From contig NZ_DAIUCK010000101.1 of the NCBI RefSeq assembly GCF_036846205.1, positions 1 through 11,408 of the forward strand: a stretch of 11,408 bases of DNA, read 5' to 3'. A model generated the notes under the pieces. It ran no database searches. It was not told the origin of the DNA and worked only from the letters and a program-made list of their open reading frames with translations. The translations under genes were made by a program, and so were the position numbers. Shown one piece after another: positions 1 to 5,719 of the stretch (positions are counted from its first letter, which is position 1; each line of letters begins with the position of its first letter). The stretch comes from Rhabdothermincola sp036846205. Its GTDB lineage: Bacteria > Actinomycetota > Acidimicrobiia > Acidimicrobiales > Acidimicrobilacustridaceae.

Positions 1-69
1 CACCTCTCCCCACCGGCGCCGGGGCCCGCGGTCCCGCCGACCCGGCCCCGATCGTCGGCCCGCCACCGG

Positions 70-3000
70 TCAGGGCGTGCAGACCCCGGCGATCAGCCGC
101 TTGCAGCTCTGCCCGGCGCCGCCGTCGTTGCCCAGCGCCCCGGCGGGGGCCGAGTTGCCCGCCCCGCCGGCGCGGGGTGCGGTGGTCCAGGCCCCCGAAG
201 CGATGTCGCCACCACCACCACCGGCCGCGGCCTGGCCGTTGCCGCCCTTGAGGCCCCCGGCGCCACCGCTGCCCGCGGAGGCCACCGCGGCGGCGGCGTT
301 CACGATCGACCCGGTGCCCGAGTGGAAGATGCCCACGCTCGGGCCGCCCGCGCCGCCACCGCCACCGGCACCCCCGCCACCGGCGCCGCCACCACCGCCG
401 GCGCCGCCGGGGCCGCCGTCCGGGAAGCAGGCGTACAGGCCCAGCCCGCACAGGTTGAGCCCGGCGAAGGTCGGGGTGGCGTTGCCCACCGGCGCCCCGC
501 CGTTGCCGGCGTTGCTCACCGAGCCACCGCGCCCACCCGGACCGCCGTTGCCGCCGTCGCCGCCCTTGCCGCCGTTGCCGCCCTTGCCGCCGTTGCCGGC
601 GCTGGCGGTCACCGTGGCGTCGACCACGACCGTGGCGTTGAAGGCGTAGATCCCGAAGGAGCCTCCGCCCGCGGTGCCGCCCTGGCCGCCCTGGCCGCCG
701 CCGCCGGCGCCGCCGCCGCCACCGCCACCGCCACCGCGGTCCCAGCCCTCGCAGATCCAGGACCAGTTGGCGCCGGCGTTCTGGCCGCCGCCGCCACCAC
801 CGCCGCCGCCGCCCCTGCCCGCGGTGCCCGAGGCGCCGTTGCCGCCGTTCGCGCCGGACCAGGTCGCACCGGCGACCCCACCGGCACCACCGGCGCCACC
901 GGTCGTGCCCGCGCTACCCGCCGCGCCGCCACCACCGCCGCCGCCCGGGTCACCGTTGCCGCACACGGCGCTGCCCGAGGGGGTGCCACCGGCACCTCCA
1001 CCACCCGCGCCGGCGCCGCCGCCACCGGTCGCACCGGGGTTGCCGTTGCCACCGGTGCCGAAGCCGGCCCAGTCGGGCGTCGGACAGGGCGCGGAGCCGC
1101 CCGCGCCACCCGCGGCCGCGCCGCTGCCGCCAGGCCCGCCCGGGCTGGGTGGGCGCCCCGGCACCGTGTAGCAGTTCTCCCAGCCGGTGCCGCCCTCGGC
1201 CCCCGCGGTGCCGTTGACCCCGTTGGCGCCGTTGGCGCCGTCGGTGCCCGGCAGGCCGGCCTCCGCCCGGGCCCGGACGTTGGTCAAGGTCACGTGCGCG
1301 CCGTTCACGGCCCGCAGCCCGTACACCGAGGCCCCGGCGCCGAGGCCGCTGTTGGTGCCCTGCAGGGTCAGGCCGTCGACGGTCGCGGTCACCGCGCCGC
1401 TCGCCAGCGCGGCCTGGGGCGCACCCCGCAAGGTGGTGAGCGTGTTGTCGGCCACGCCCGGCGCACCGGCGGTGCCCGGCCGCGACCAGCCGCGGTACTG
1501 ATCGAAGCCGCCCATCAGGCGCACCCCGCTGGCCAGGCTGAGACCCGCGCCGACGTTGTAGGACCCGACACCGACGACCACCTGTGGCCGGCCCGCGGCC
1601 GCGGCCGCGGCCATCGCGGCCGGCACCGTGAGCTTGGGCGCGGCGGCCGAGCCGGGGGCCGCGTTGTCGCCCCGCTCGGACACGAAGACCGCATCGCGGA
1701 CCTCGAAGACCACCGAGTCGCTGCCGGTGAGGCCCACCCGGTCGGACTGCTCGACCACCGCGGTGTAGATGCCGGGGGCCAGCGGAGCGGGGGCGGTGGC
1801 GATCCAGCTCCCGCCGGACACCACGCCGGGGAAGCTCTGCACGACCGTGGCCCCCTGCCGGATGGACACGTTCACCGCGGGGTGGTCACCCCGCTCGAGC
1901 CCGAGGTCGCCGGCGTAGGTCAGCGCGGTCCACGAGTCGCGGTTGGCGCCGTCGACCGGGGTGACCAGCGACGGGGAGGGCGCCTCGGTGTCGGCGTAGC
2001 CCACGCCGTCGGCGGTCGCGCTCGGGTCACCGACCCCGCGGCTGTTGATGGCCCGCACCTGGTAGGTGCAGGTGACCCCGGCACCGCAGTCGTGGACCAG
2101 GCTCCGGCCGGCGCCAGTGCCGGTCGGCTGCCACGGGCCCCAGGTGGCGCCGTGGTCGGTCGAGATCCGCACGTCGTAGCGCCACGGGGCCAGCGGTGGG
2201 ACCAGCGCGCTCGCCGGCAGATCCCAGGAGAGGGTCACCAGCCCGAGCCCGTCGGGATTGGGCACCGCCGCCAGGTTCTCGGGTGCGGAGGGCTGGTGGT
2301 CGTCGTCGAGGATCACCAGGCGGGCCGAGGGCGTACCGATGGTGACCGGCCCGCTCACCGCCGTGAGGTTGACCGTCGCCTGCTCGTCACCCTCCCGGAG
2401 GTTGTCGTGGCGGATGGTCACCTTGACGGTCTTGCGCTGCTGGCCGGCCTGGAAGGTCACGTTCTTGTTCAGGCTGTTGAAGTCGAGCGCGGTGGCGGTG
2501 CCGGGCGCGGTGGCGACCTTCACGGTCAGCGGCGCGCTGGCCGGCCGGTTCAACGACACGTCCACCAGCACCGAGCCGAGCCCGGTGTCGCCTTCCCACA
2601 CCGCGGTGCCCGCGACGGTGGCCACACAGCACGGGGCGCTCGAGCCGTCGTTGTCGAGGATGGTGACCGTGCCCTGCGAATCCTGGATCGGGTACCCGAC
2701 CGGGTTACGCAGCTCGACGGTGAAGCTCTCGTCGGCTTCGGCCAGCAGGTCGGGCTTGATCTTCACGGTGACGGTCTTGGCCACCTCGCCGATGCCGAAC
2801 TTGAGCGTGCCGGTCTTCTGGGCGAAGTCCACCCCGGCGGTGGCGGTGCGGGCGATGGTGCGGTACTGCACCTGTGAGGCCACCGCGGCCGGGCCGCTCA
2901 GGCGGACGGTGACGTTGGCGTTGAGATCACCCTGGTCGGACTCGGTGATCGACACGTCGCCGATGGCGAACCCGGGCACCGTGTAGTCGGCCGGGGCGTC

Positions 3001-4575
3001 GCCGTCGTCGTCGACGATCGTACCGGCGGTGACCAGAACCTGGCCGTCGTACTGGGTGACCTCCAGGGTGAAGGACTCGGCGTCGCCCTCGTCGAGCGCG
3101 TCGTCGAGCACCGGCACGGTGACCGTCTGGGGAGCCGTGCTCCCGGCGCTGAACTGGAGGGTGCCGGCGACGCCGGTGTAGTCGGATCCGGCGGTGGCCG
3201 AACCGTCGGCGGTGGCGTACGGGATCGACACGTCGAACGGCGAGGGGCGGGTTGGGGTCACGGTGAAGGTGATCGCCGCGCCGGGCCCCTCGACCGCCGA
3301 GCCACCCGAGACCCGCACGGGCGGCGCGTCGTCGTCGATGATGCGTCCCGGGGTCGACCCGCCGACGCTGGCGGAGCCGTGGGTGTCGGTGATCTGCAAC
3401 GACAGGGATTCCGTCTCCTCGAAGGTGAGGTCGGCCGCGACGTCGACCAGGACCGTCTGGCTGAGCGAGCCGCCGGGGGTGAAGGTGAGCGAGCCGGTCA
3501 CCGGCGCGTAGTCGCCGGGGGCGACCGCGGTGCCGTCGACGGTGGCGTAGTCGAGGGTCACCGTGCTCAGCGACGGCTTGGAGAGGCTGACCTCGAAGGC
3601 GAGCTGGCCACCCGCACCGGGGGCGCTGCCCTCGACCACCGAGCCGCCCCGCACGGACACCGCCGGCACGTCGGCGACGGTGTAGGTGGTGGAGGTGGTC
3701 GAGCTGTTCCCCTTGTTGTCGACCGCGGTCACGGAGAAGGACTTGGTACCCACGCTGGAGGTGTCGATGGGCGAGCCGTTCGGCACCGTGCCGGTGCAGG
3801 AGGCCACCCCCGACCCCGGCGCCGGGTCACTGCACGAGTAGGAGGCGTTGACGACCTGGCCCAACCCGTAGGTGGCACCGCTCGCCGGGGTGATGATGGT
3901 GGCGGTGGGGGCGGTGACGTCCGGGGGGATGATGGTGGTGGTCGACAGCGCGGGGACCGGCGCCACCGGCGTGCAGGTCGTGACCACGTCGCTGGCCCCG
4001 ATCGGGGACGGGAAGTTCACGTTGACCGTGGTGGTGAAGAAGGACAGCTTCGGCTGGATGGTGGCGAAGGCCGGCCCGGCCGCCTTCAACACGGTGTTGA
4101 TGGTGGGGATGCGGAACGTCGCCCCGCCGGGGATCGGGCCGGGGATGCTGAGCTCGAGGCGGTTGGCGCCGGCGTTGTAGGTCAGCGAGGGGGTGCCCGC
4201 GCCCGGCGGCATGATGCCGTCCGCGCCCAGGCTGTGGCTCACGTACACCGCGTTGGCCGCGATCGGGATGTTCATCCGCAGGTCGCGCAGGCTGTTGACC
4301 GCGAACCCCGAGGCGCTGCTCGGCGCCTGCGTGGTGTCGCTGGCCGAGGAGACCGTGAACACCGTGTCGTTCTCCACCCCGTCAGGGGCGGTGGTGGTGA
4401 CGGTGACGTCCTGGGACACCGCGACCGAGCCGATCGGGGTGTTGGCCGTGCAGTTCATCGGTGTGGTCACCGGGGTCGTCGCCGCATCGGTCGGGAGGAT
4501 CGAGCTCCCGATGGCCAAGCCGGTGGATGCGAGCGCGAACGTGAGAACGACCGCGAGCTTGCGACGCACGCGCAT
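70..4575 (-). CDS. Large secreted multidomain protein: Ig-like, four Calx-beta, FN3-like, beta-helix with glycine-rich loops
   Basis: About 1,501 aa, ending at the TGA at 70-72. I chose the ATG at 4573-4575 because a signal peptide follows directly: basic MRVRRK, a hydrophobic stretch to about residue 26, likely cleavage after Ala31. An in-frame ATG at 4612-4614 (13 residues longer) is the main alternative. Domains by eye: unassigned beta-rich region (about 33-215); HYR/Ig-like with YSCSD and TAVDNKGNS (about 218-298); four Calx-beta domains each ending in DDD or DND (about 305-758); FN3-like (about 762-863); Ig-like (about 865-960); beta-helix-like start (about 962-1100); then about 400 residues that are mostly glycine, alanine and asparagine. 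No LPXTG motif or C-terminal membrane segment is visible, so it is probably released or held non-covalently. Calx-beta domains usually bind calcium and occur in adhesion proteins; an adhesin or matrix role is inference. Confidence 0.85.
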   Translation of the reverse strand: MRVRRKLAVVLTFALASTGLAIGSSILPTDAATTPVTTPMNCTANTPIGSVAVSQDVTVTTTAPDGVENDTVFTVSSASDTTQAPSSASGFAVNSLRDLRMNIPIAANAVYVSHSLGADGIMPPGAGTPSLTYNAGANRLELSIPGPIPGGATFRIPTINTVLKAAGPAFATIQPKLSFFTTTVNVNFPSPIGASDVVTTCTPVAPVPALSTTTIIPPDVTAPTATIITPASGATYGLGQVVNASYSCSDPAPGSGVASCTGTVPNGSPIDTSSVGTKSFSVTAVDNKGNSSTTSTTYTVADVPAVSVRGGSVVEGSAPGAGGQLAFEVSLSKPSLSTVTLDYATVDGTAVAPGDYAPVTGSLTFTPGGSLSQTVLVDVAADLTFEETESLSLQITDTHGSASVGGSTPGRIIDDDAPPVRVSGGSAVEGPGAAITFTVTPTRPSPFDVSIPYATADGSATAGSDYTGVAGTLQFSAGSTAPQTVTVPVLDDALDEGDAESFTLEVTQYDGQVLVTAGTIVDDDGDAPADYTVPGFAIGDVSITESDQGDLNANVTVRLSGPAAVASQVQYRTIARTATAGVDFAQKTGTLKFGIGEVAKTVTVKIKPDLLAEADESFTVELRNPVGYPIQDSQGTVTILDNDGSSAPCCVATVAGTAVWEGDTGLGSVLVDVSLNRPASAPLTVKVATAPGTATALDFNSLNKNVTFQAGQQRKTVKVTIRHDNLREGDEQATVNLTAVSGPVTIGTPSARLVILDDDHQPSAPENLAAVPNPDGLGLVTLSWDLPASALVPPLAPWRYDVRISTDHGATWGPWQPTGTGAGRSLVHDCGAGVTCTYQVRAINSRGVGDPSATADGVGYADTEAPSPSLVTPVDGANRDSWTALTYAGDLGLERGDHPAVNVSIRQGATVVQSFPGVVSGGSWIATAPAPLAPGIYTAVVEQSDRVGLTGSDSVVFEVRDAVFVSERGDNAAPGSAAAPKLTVPAAMAAAAAAGRPQVVVGVGSYNVGAGLSLASGVRLMGGFDQYRGWSRPGTAGAPGVADNTLTTLRGAPQAALASGAVTATVDGLTLQGTNSGLGAGASVYGLRAVNGAHVTLTNVRARAEAGLPGTDGANGANGVNGTAGAEGGTGWENCYTVPGRPPSPGGPGGSGAAAGGAGGSAPCPTPDWAGFGTGGNGNPGATGGGGAGAGGGGAGGTPSGSAVCGNGDPGGGGGGGAAGSAGTTGGAGGAGGVAGATWSGANGGNGASGTAGRGGGGGGGGGGQNAGANWSWICEGWDRGGGGGGGGGAGGGGQGGQGGTAGGGSFGIYAFNATVVVDATVTASAGNGGKGGNGGKGGDGGNGGPGGRGGSVSNAGNGGAPVGNATPTFAGLNLCGLGLYACFPDGGPGGAGGGGGAGGGGAGGGGGAGGPSVGIFHSGTGSIVNAAAAVASAGSGGAGGLKGGNGQAAAGGGGGDIASGAWTTAPRAGGAGNSAPAGALGNDGGAGQSCKRLIAGVCTP
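73..1265 (-). repeat. Glycine-rich C-terminal region with three beta-helix-like coils
   Basis: This stretch encodes about 400 residues dominated by GG-A/N/S/T/K patterns. The glycine-rich part is not continuous. Similar short segments, each one probable beta-helix coil, precede each glycine run: one just upstream at about 1268-1335 (YGLRAVNGAHVTLTNVRA), one at about 597-663 (FGIYAFNATVVVDATVTA) and one at about 275-345 (VGIFHSGTGSIVNAAAAV). The loops are about 200, 84 and 68 residues long. Cysteines occur in even numbers per loop: four, two and two. The composition recalls mycobacterial PGRS regions and polyglycine-II loops, but no PE domain is present. Confidence 0.75.
560..595 (-). repeat. 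Perfect 18-bp tandem duplication in the glycine-rich region
   Basis: The 18-base unit at 560-577 (plus strand CCGCCCTTGCCGCCGTTG) is repeated without change at 578-595. Shorter imperfect copies lie to the left, back to about 543. On the coding strand it encodes a six-residue NGGKGG period. Such in-frame repeats let a loop grow or shrink by slippage or recombination without breaking the reading frame. Confidence 0.9.
2300..3660 (-). repeat. Array of four Calx-beta domains inside the surface protein
   Basis: Four consecutive units of about 105-110 residues share the Calx-beta layout: an early VEG, TES or WEG segment; a middle part such as YATVDGTAVAPGDY or YATADGSATAGSDY; a strand like TVTVPV or TVTVKI; an acidic E-x-x-E/D-E-x-x-x turn; and a closing IIDDD, IVDDD, ILDND or ILDDD. 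They cover roughly protein residues 305-415, 418-523, 535-641 and 650-758. The first two match the family pattern best. The third has RTIARTATAGVDF and the fourth has ATAPGTATALDF in place of the usual Y-A-T-x-D-G, so they have diverged. The acidic inter-domain ends are the usual calcium ligands in this family. Confidence 0.85.
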
Positions 4576-4641
4576 GGTTGGGTACCGCCCCTCTTGTCGC
4601 CCGGGGTGGGCCATCGCCTGCCCACCCGCCCTCCAGTTGAA

Positions 4642-4657
4642 CGTGACCGCAGTCACG
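4642..4657. promoter_or_regulatory. GTGA-N6-TCAC dyad, Crp/Fnr-type operator candidate
   Basis: CGTGAC and GTCACG are perfect inverted arms separated by CGCA. Written as half-sites this is GTGA-N6-TCAC, the spacing and core of Crp-family sites (consensus TGTGA-N6-TCACA). It lies about 8-23 bases downstream of the predicted start of the minus-strand transcript, a place where a bound protein would normally block transcription. It could also fold as a 6-bp hairpin in the leader RNA. Confidence 0.35.
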
Positions 4658-4670
4658 CATCGCCGGGGCG

Positions 4671-4699
4671 ACCATAACAAGGATGAGCCGATCCGTCAC
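4671..4699 (-). promoter_or_regulatory. Candidate sigma-70-type promoter of the surface-protein gene
   Basis: Read on the minus strand, a -35-like GTGACG (4694-4699) is followed after 17 bases by a -10-like TATGGT (4671-4676), which matches the consensus at four of six positions. This is one of the few A/T-rich hexamers in the region. Transcription would start near 4664 and leave a leader of about 88 bases before the chosen ATG. The call rests on pattern only. Confidence 0.4.
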
Positions 4700-4716
4700 G
4701 CGCCGTGGTTATTTTG

Positions 4717-4753
4717 AGCGTGATTCCGGTTCTGGGGCTCAGAATCTCACGCT
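4717..4753. repeat. Imperfect inverted repeat in the intergenic region
   Basis: AGCGTGATTC (4717-4726) pairs with GAATCTCACGCT (4742-4753) with a two-base bulge. A competing inner hairpin, TTCTG with CAGAA (4730-4734 and 4740-4744), lies in the loop. Neither strand has a run of T after the stem, so it does not look like a standard intrinsic terminator. It could be a protein-binding site, or a remnant of the 3' end of the broken minus-strand gene that stops at 4815. Confidence 0.45.
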
Positions 4754-4757
4754 ACGT

Positions 4758-4767
4758 GGTGATCACC
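4758..4767. promoter_or_regulatory. Perfect 10-bp palindrome GGTGATCACC
   Basis: This 10-base perfect palindrome lies in the intergenic region, five bases from the larger inverted repeat. It contains the same GTGA half-site as the nearby dyad but without the six-base spacer. A regulator-binding function is only a suggestion; ten-base palindromes also occur by chance. Confidence 0.25.
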
Positions 4768-4814
4768 TCACCCATCCGGCCTGCAACCCGGCGTGACCCG
4801 GAGGAACCGGCGGG

Positions 4815-4877
4815 TCACAGCGAGCGGCCGAGGAAGGCCAGCAGCCGGGTCTGGTCGTCCGCGCCGGGCGGGGGCTC
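4815..4877 (-). pseudogene. C-terminal remnant of an unidentified minus-strand gene
   Basis: Reading leftward to a TGA at 4815-4817 gives about 20 residues ending ADDQTRLLAFLGRSL. All twenty codons end in G or C, as in the real genes here, and the segment resembles the closing amphipathic helix of a protein; alpha/beta hydrolases often end this way, but that is only a resemblance. Upstream of about 4877 the frame loses this codon pattern and no start or body of a gene follows. The break coincides with the break of the AraC remnant on the other strand. Confidence 0.45.
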
Positions 4878-5002
4878 GAGCCGCGGAGCTCGGCTACAGC
4901 GACCAGGCGCACCTCACCCGGGACTTCACCGCGGCCATCGGCATCCCGCCGGCGCGCTACGCCCGGCTCGCTCGCACGCAGGCCACCGGCACCGTAGAGT
5001 GA
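4877..5002 (+). pseudogene. C-terminal remnant of an AraC-family regulator
   Basis: The frame ending at the TGA at 5000-5002 encodes AAELGYSDQAHLTRDF followed by TAAIGIPPARYARL. This is the hallmark end of AraC/XylS DNA-binding domains: second helix-turn-helix, then F-x-x-x-x-G-x-x-P-x-x-Y/F-R. Only the last 40 residues or so are present; the rest of the domain and any sensing domain are missing, and none of the other frames upstream continues it. Codon third positions are still almost all G or C, so the loss may be recent. It lies 10 bases before the TPP riboswitch and in the same direction as the thiamine operon. A small functional protein is unlikely, because half of the DNA-binding domain is gone. 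Confidence 0.75.
4995..5000 (+). promoter_or_regulatory. Candidate -10 element of the thiamine operon
   Basis: TAGAGT matches the -10 consensus at four positions and would place the transcript start near 5006-5008, just before the aptamer begins. No convincing -35 hexamer is seen 16-18 bases upstream (about TCGCAC), which is common for actinobacterial promoters. The element lies within the last codons of the AraC remnant. Confidence 0.35.
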
Positions 5003-5012
5003 GCACGACACG

Positions 5013-5101
5013 CACGGGAGTCCGGAGGACCGGGCTGAGAGGGGGGCTGATCCGCCCCCGACCGTTTCGAACCTGATCCGGATCATGCCGGCGAAGGGAG
5101 C
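5013..5101 (+). ncRNA. TPP riboswitch (THI element) upstream of the thiamine operon
   Basis: The conserved landmarks of the thiamine-diphosphate aptamer are present in order. P3 is CCGG-AGGA-CCGG (5022-5033). CTGAGA at 5035-5040 is the pyrimidine-binding segment. An optional P3a hairpin follows, with GGGGGC and GCCCCC arms (5042-5047, 5054-5059). AACCTGATC ends at 5078, the P5 arms CCGG lie at 5078-5081 and 5088-5091, and ATGCCGGCGAAGGGAG closes the element. The usual GATAATGCC appears as GATCATGCC. A P1 closing stem is not obvious. Binding of TPP is expected to lower expression of the seven downstream genes. The SD-like AGGGAG at its 3' end suggests control of translation initiation. Confidence 0.95.
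5095..5100 (+). promoter_or_regulatory. Ribosome binding site of thiE inside the riboswitch 3' end
   Basis: AGGGAG lies seven bases before the TTG start at 5108 and is also the conserved last segment of the TPP aptamer. GAGG at 5104-5107 touches the start codon and is too close to serve well. The overlap supports the choice of the TTG start and implies that ligand-stabilised folding could hide the site. Confidence 0.55.
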
Positions 5102-5107
5102 ACGAGG

Positions 5108-5719
5108 TTGGCCGAGCTGGGTCGCCTGCACGTCATCACCGATCGGCTGCCGATCGCGGCCGCGGCGCTGGATGCCGGTGCACCGGTCATCCAGGTCCGG
5201 GCCAAGGACGCCACCGACGCCGAGGTCCACGACCTCACCTGCCGGGTGCTCGAGCTGGCCGCGCCCCACGGCGCCACGGTGGTGGTGGACGACCGGCTCG
5301 ACGTGGCGCTGGCCGCGGGCGCGCACGGCGTGCACGTCGGCGAGCACGACCTGCCGGTCGGTGCCGCTCGGCGGGTGGCCGCCGACCCCGCGTTCGTGGT
5401 CGGCGGCACCGCCCGCGACCCGCTGACCGCCCGGGCGCACCAGATCGCCGGCGCCACCTACCTCGGGGTCGGCCCCTGCTACGCCACGTCGTCCAAGGTG
5501 GGGCTGCCCGAGCCCGGCGGGGCCGAGCGGGTGCGGGCCGTCGCCGCAGCGGTGTCGATCCCGGTCATCGCCATCGCCGGGGTGACCGCGGCCCGGATCC
5601 CCGAGCTGCTCGAGGCGGGCGCGCACGGGGTGGCGGTCATCGGCGCGATCCGTGACGCGGACGACCCGCGGGCCGCGACCCGCGAGCTGCTCGCCGCGCT
5701 GGAGGCGGTGCAGCCGTGA
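5108..5719 (+). CDS. thiE: Thiamine phosphate synthase (first copy)
   Basis: A 203-aa protein of the ThiE/TenI TIM-barrel family, of normal length. ThiE joins HMP diphosphate and thiazole phosphate to give thiamine phosphate and diphosphate. Family landmarks: QVRAKD (Arg31, Lys33), VVVDDRLD with two acidic residues (61-62) at the metal site, GVHVGEHDLP with Asp81, GVGPCYATSSK with Lys130, and the closing PVIAIAGV and GVAVIGAI phosphate-binding loops. The usual S-T-H loop reads GGTARD (99-104), so the serine is replaced by threonine and the histidine by arginine. The start is TTG at 5108, seven bases after AGGGAG. It is the first gene of the operon and its stop overlaps the thiO start by four bases (GTGA). 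A second family member lies four genes on; this copy keeps the acidic metal-binding pair and is my preferred candidate for the true synthase, with moderate certainty. Confidence 0.9.
   Translation: MAELGRLHVITDRLPIAAAALDAGAPVIQVRAKDATDAEVHDLTCRVLELAAPHGATVVVDDRLDVALAAGAHGVHVGEHDLPVGAARRVAADPAFVVGGTARDPLTARAHQIAGATYLGVGPCYATSSKVGLPEPGGAERVRAVAAAVSIPVIAIAGVTAARIPELLEAGAHGVAVIGAIRDADDPRAATRELLAALEAVQP

Larger units (their letters stand above)
4576..5012. other. Divergent intergenic region between the surface-protein gene and the thiamine operon
   Basis: This 437-base stretch has no intact gene. From left to right it holds the leader and candidate promoter of the minus-strand gene (4576-4699), a GTGA-N6-TCAC dyad (4642-4657), an imperfect inverted repeat (4717-4753), a 10-bp palindrome (4758-4767), two truncated gene ends meeting near 4877, and a possible -10 element of the thiamine operon (4995-5000). 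Bases 4701-4755 are noticeably richer in A and T than their surroundings. Confidence 0.8.

Noticed and set aside
541..600. CRISPR-like direct repeats
   Set aside because: The repeats are adjacent without spacers, in frame, and encode glycine-rich protein sequence.
77..1171. Two proline-rich plus-strand frames (77-649 and 674-1171) resembling cell-wall proline-rich proteins
   Set aside because: They are the reverse complement of glycine codons (GGN read as NCC), so proline richness is automatic. No signal peptide or binding site supports them.
73..1265. Assignment as a mycobacterial PE_PGRS protein
   Set aside because: No PE domain is present; the protein has a standard signal peptide and Calx-beta domains, and the glycine runs are loops between coils.
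322..2877. Long plus-strand open frame of about 850 codons opposite the surface-protein gene
   Set aside because: It is Ala/Gly/Arg-rich with no recognisable domain, while the minus strand has clear Calx-beta, FN3 and signal-peptide features. Long antisense frames are expected in DNA this GC-rich.
3379..4677. Plus-strand frame of about 430 codons opposite the N-terminal half of the surface protein
   Set aside because: Composition is Gly/Arg/Asp low-complexity, without any motif; the minus-strand product here has a signal peptide and folded domains.
4714..4745. Plus-strand promoter with TTGAGC and CAGAAT
   Set aside because: The 20-base spacer is too long and the site lies about 270 bases upstream of the riboswitch; the TAGAGT at 4995 is better placed.
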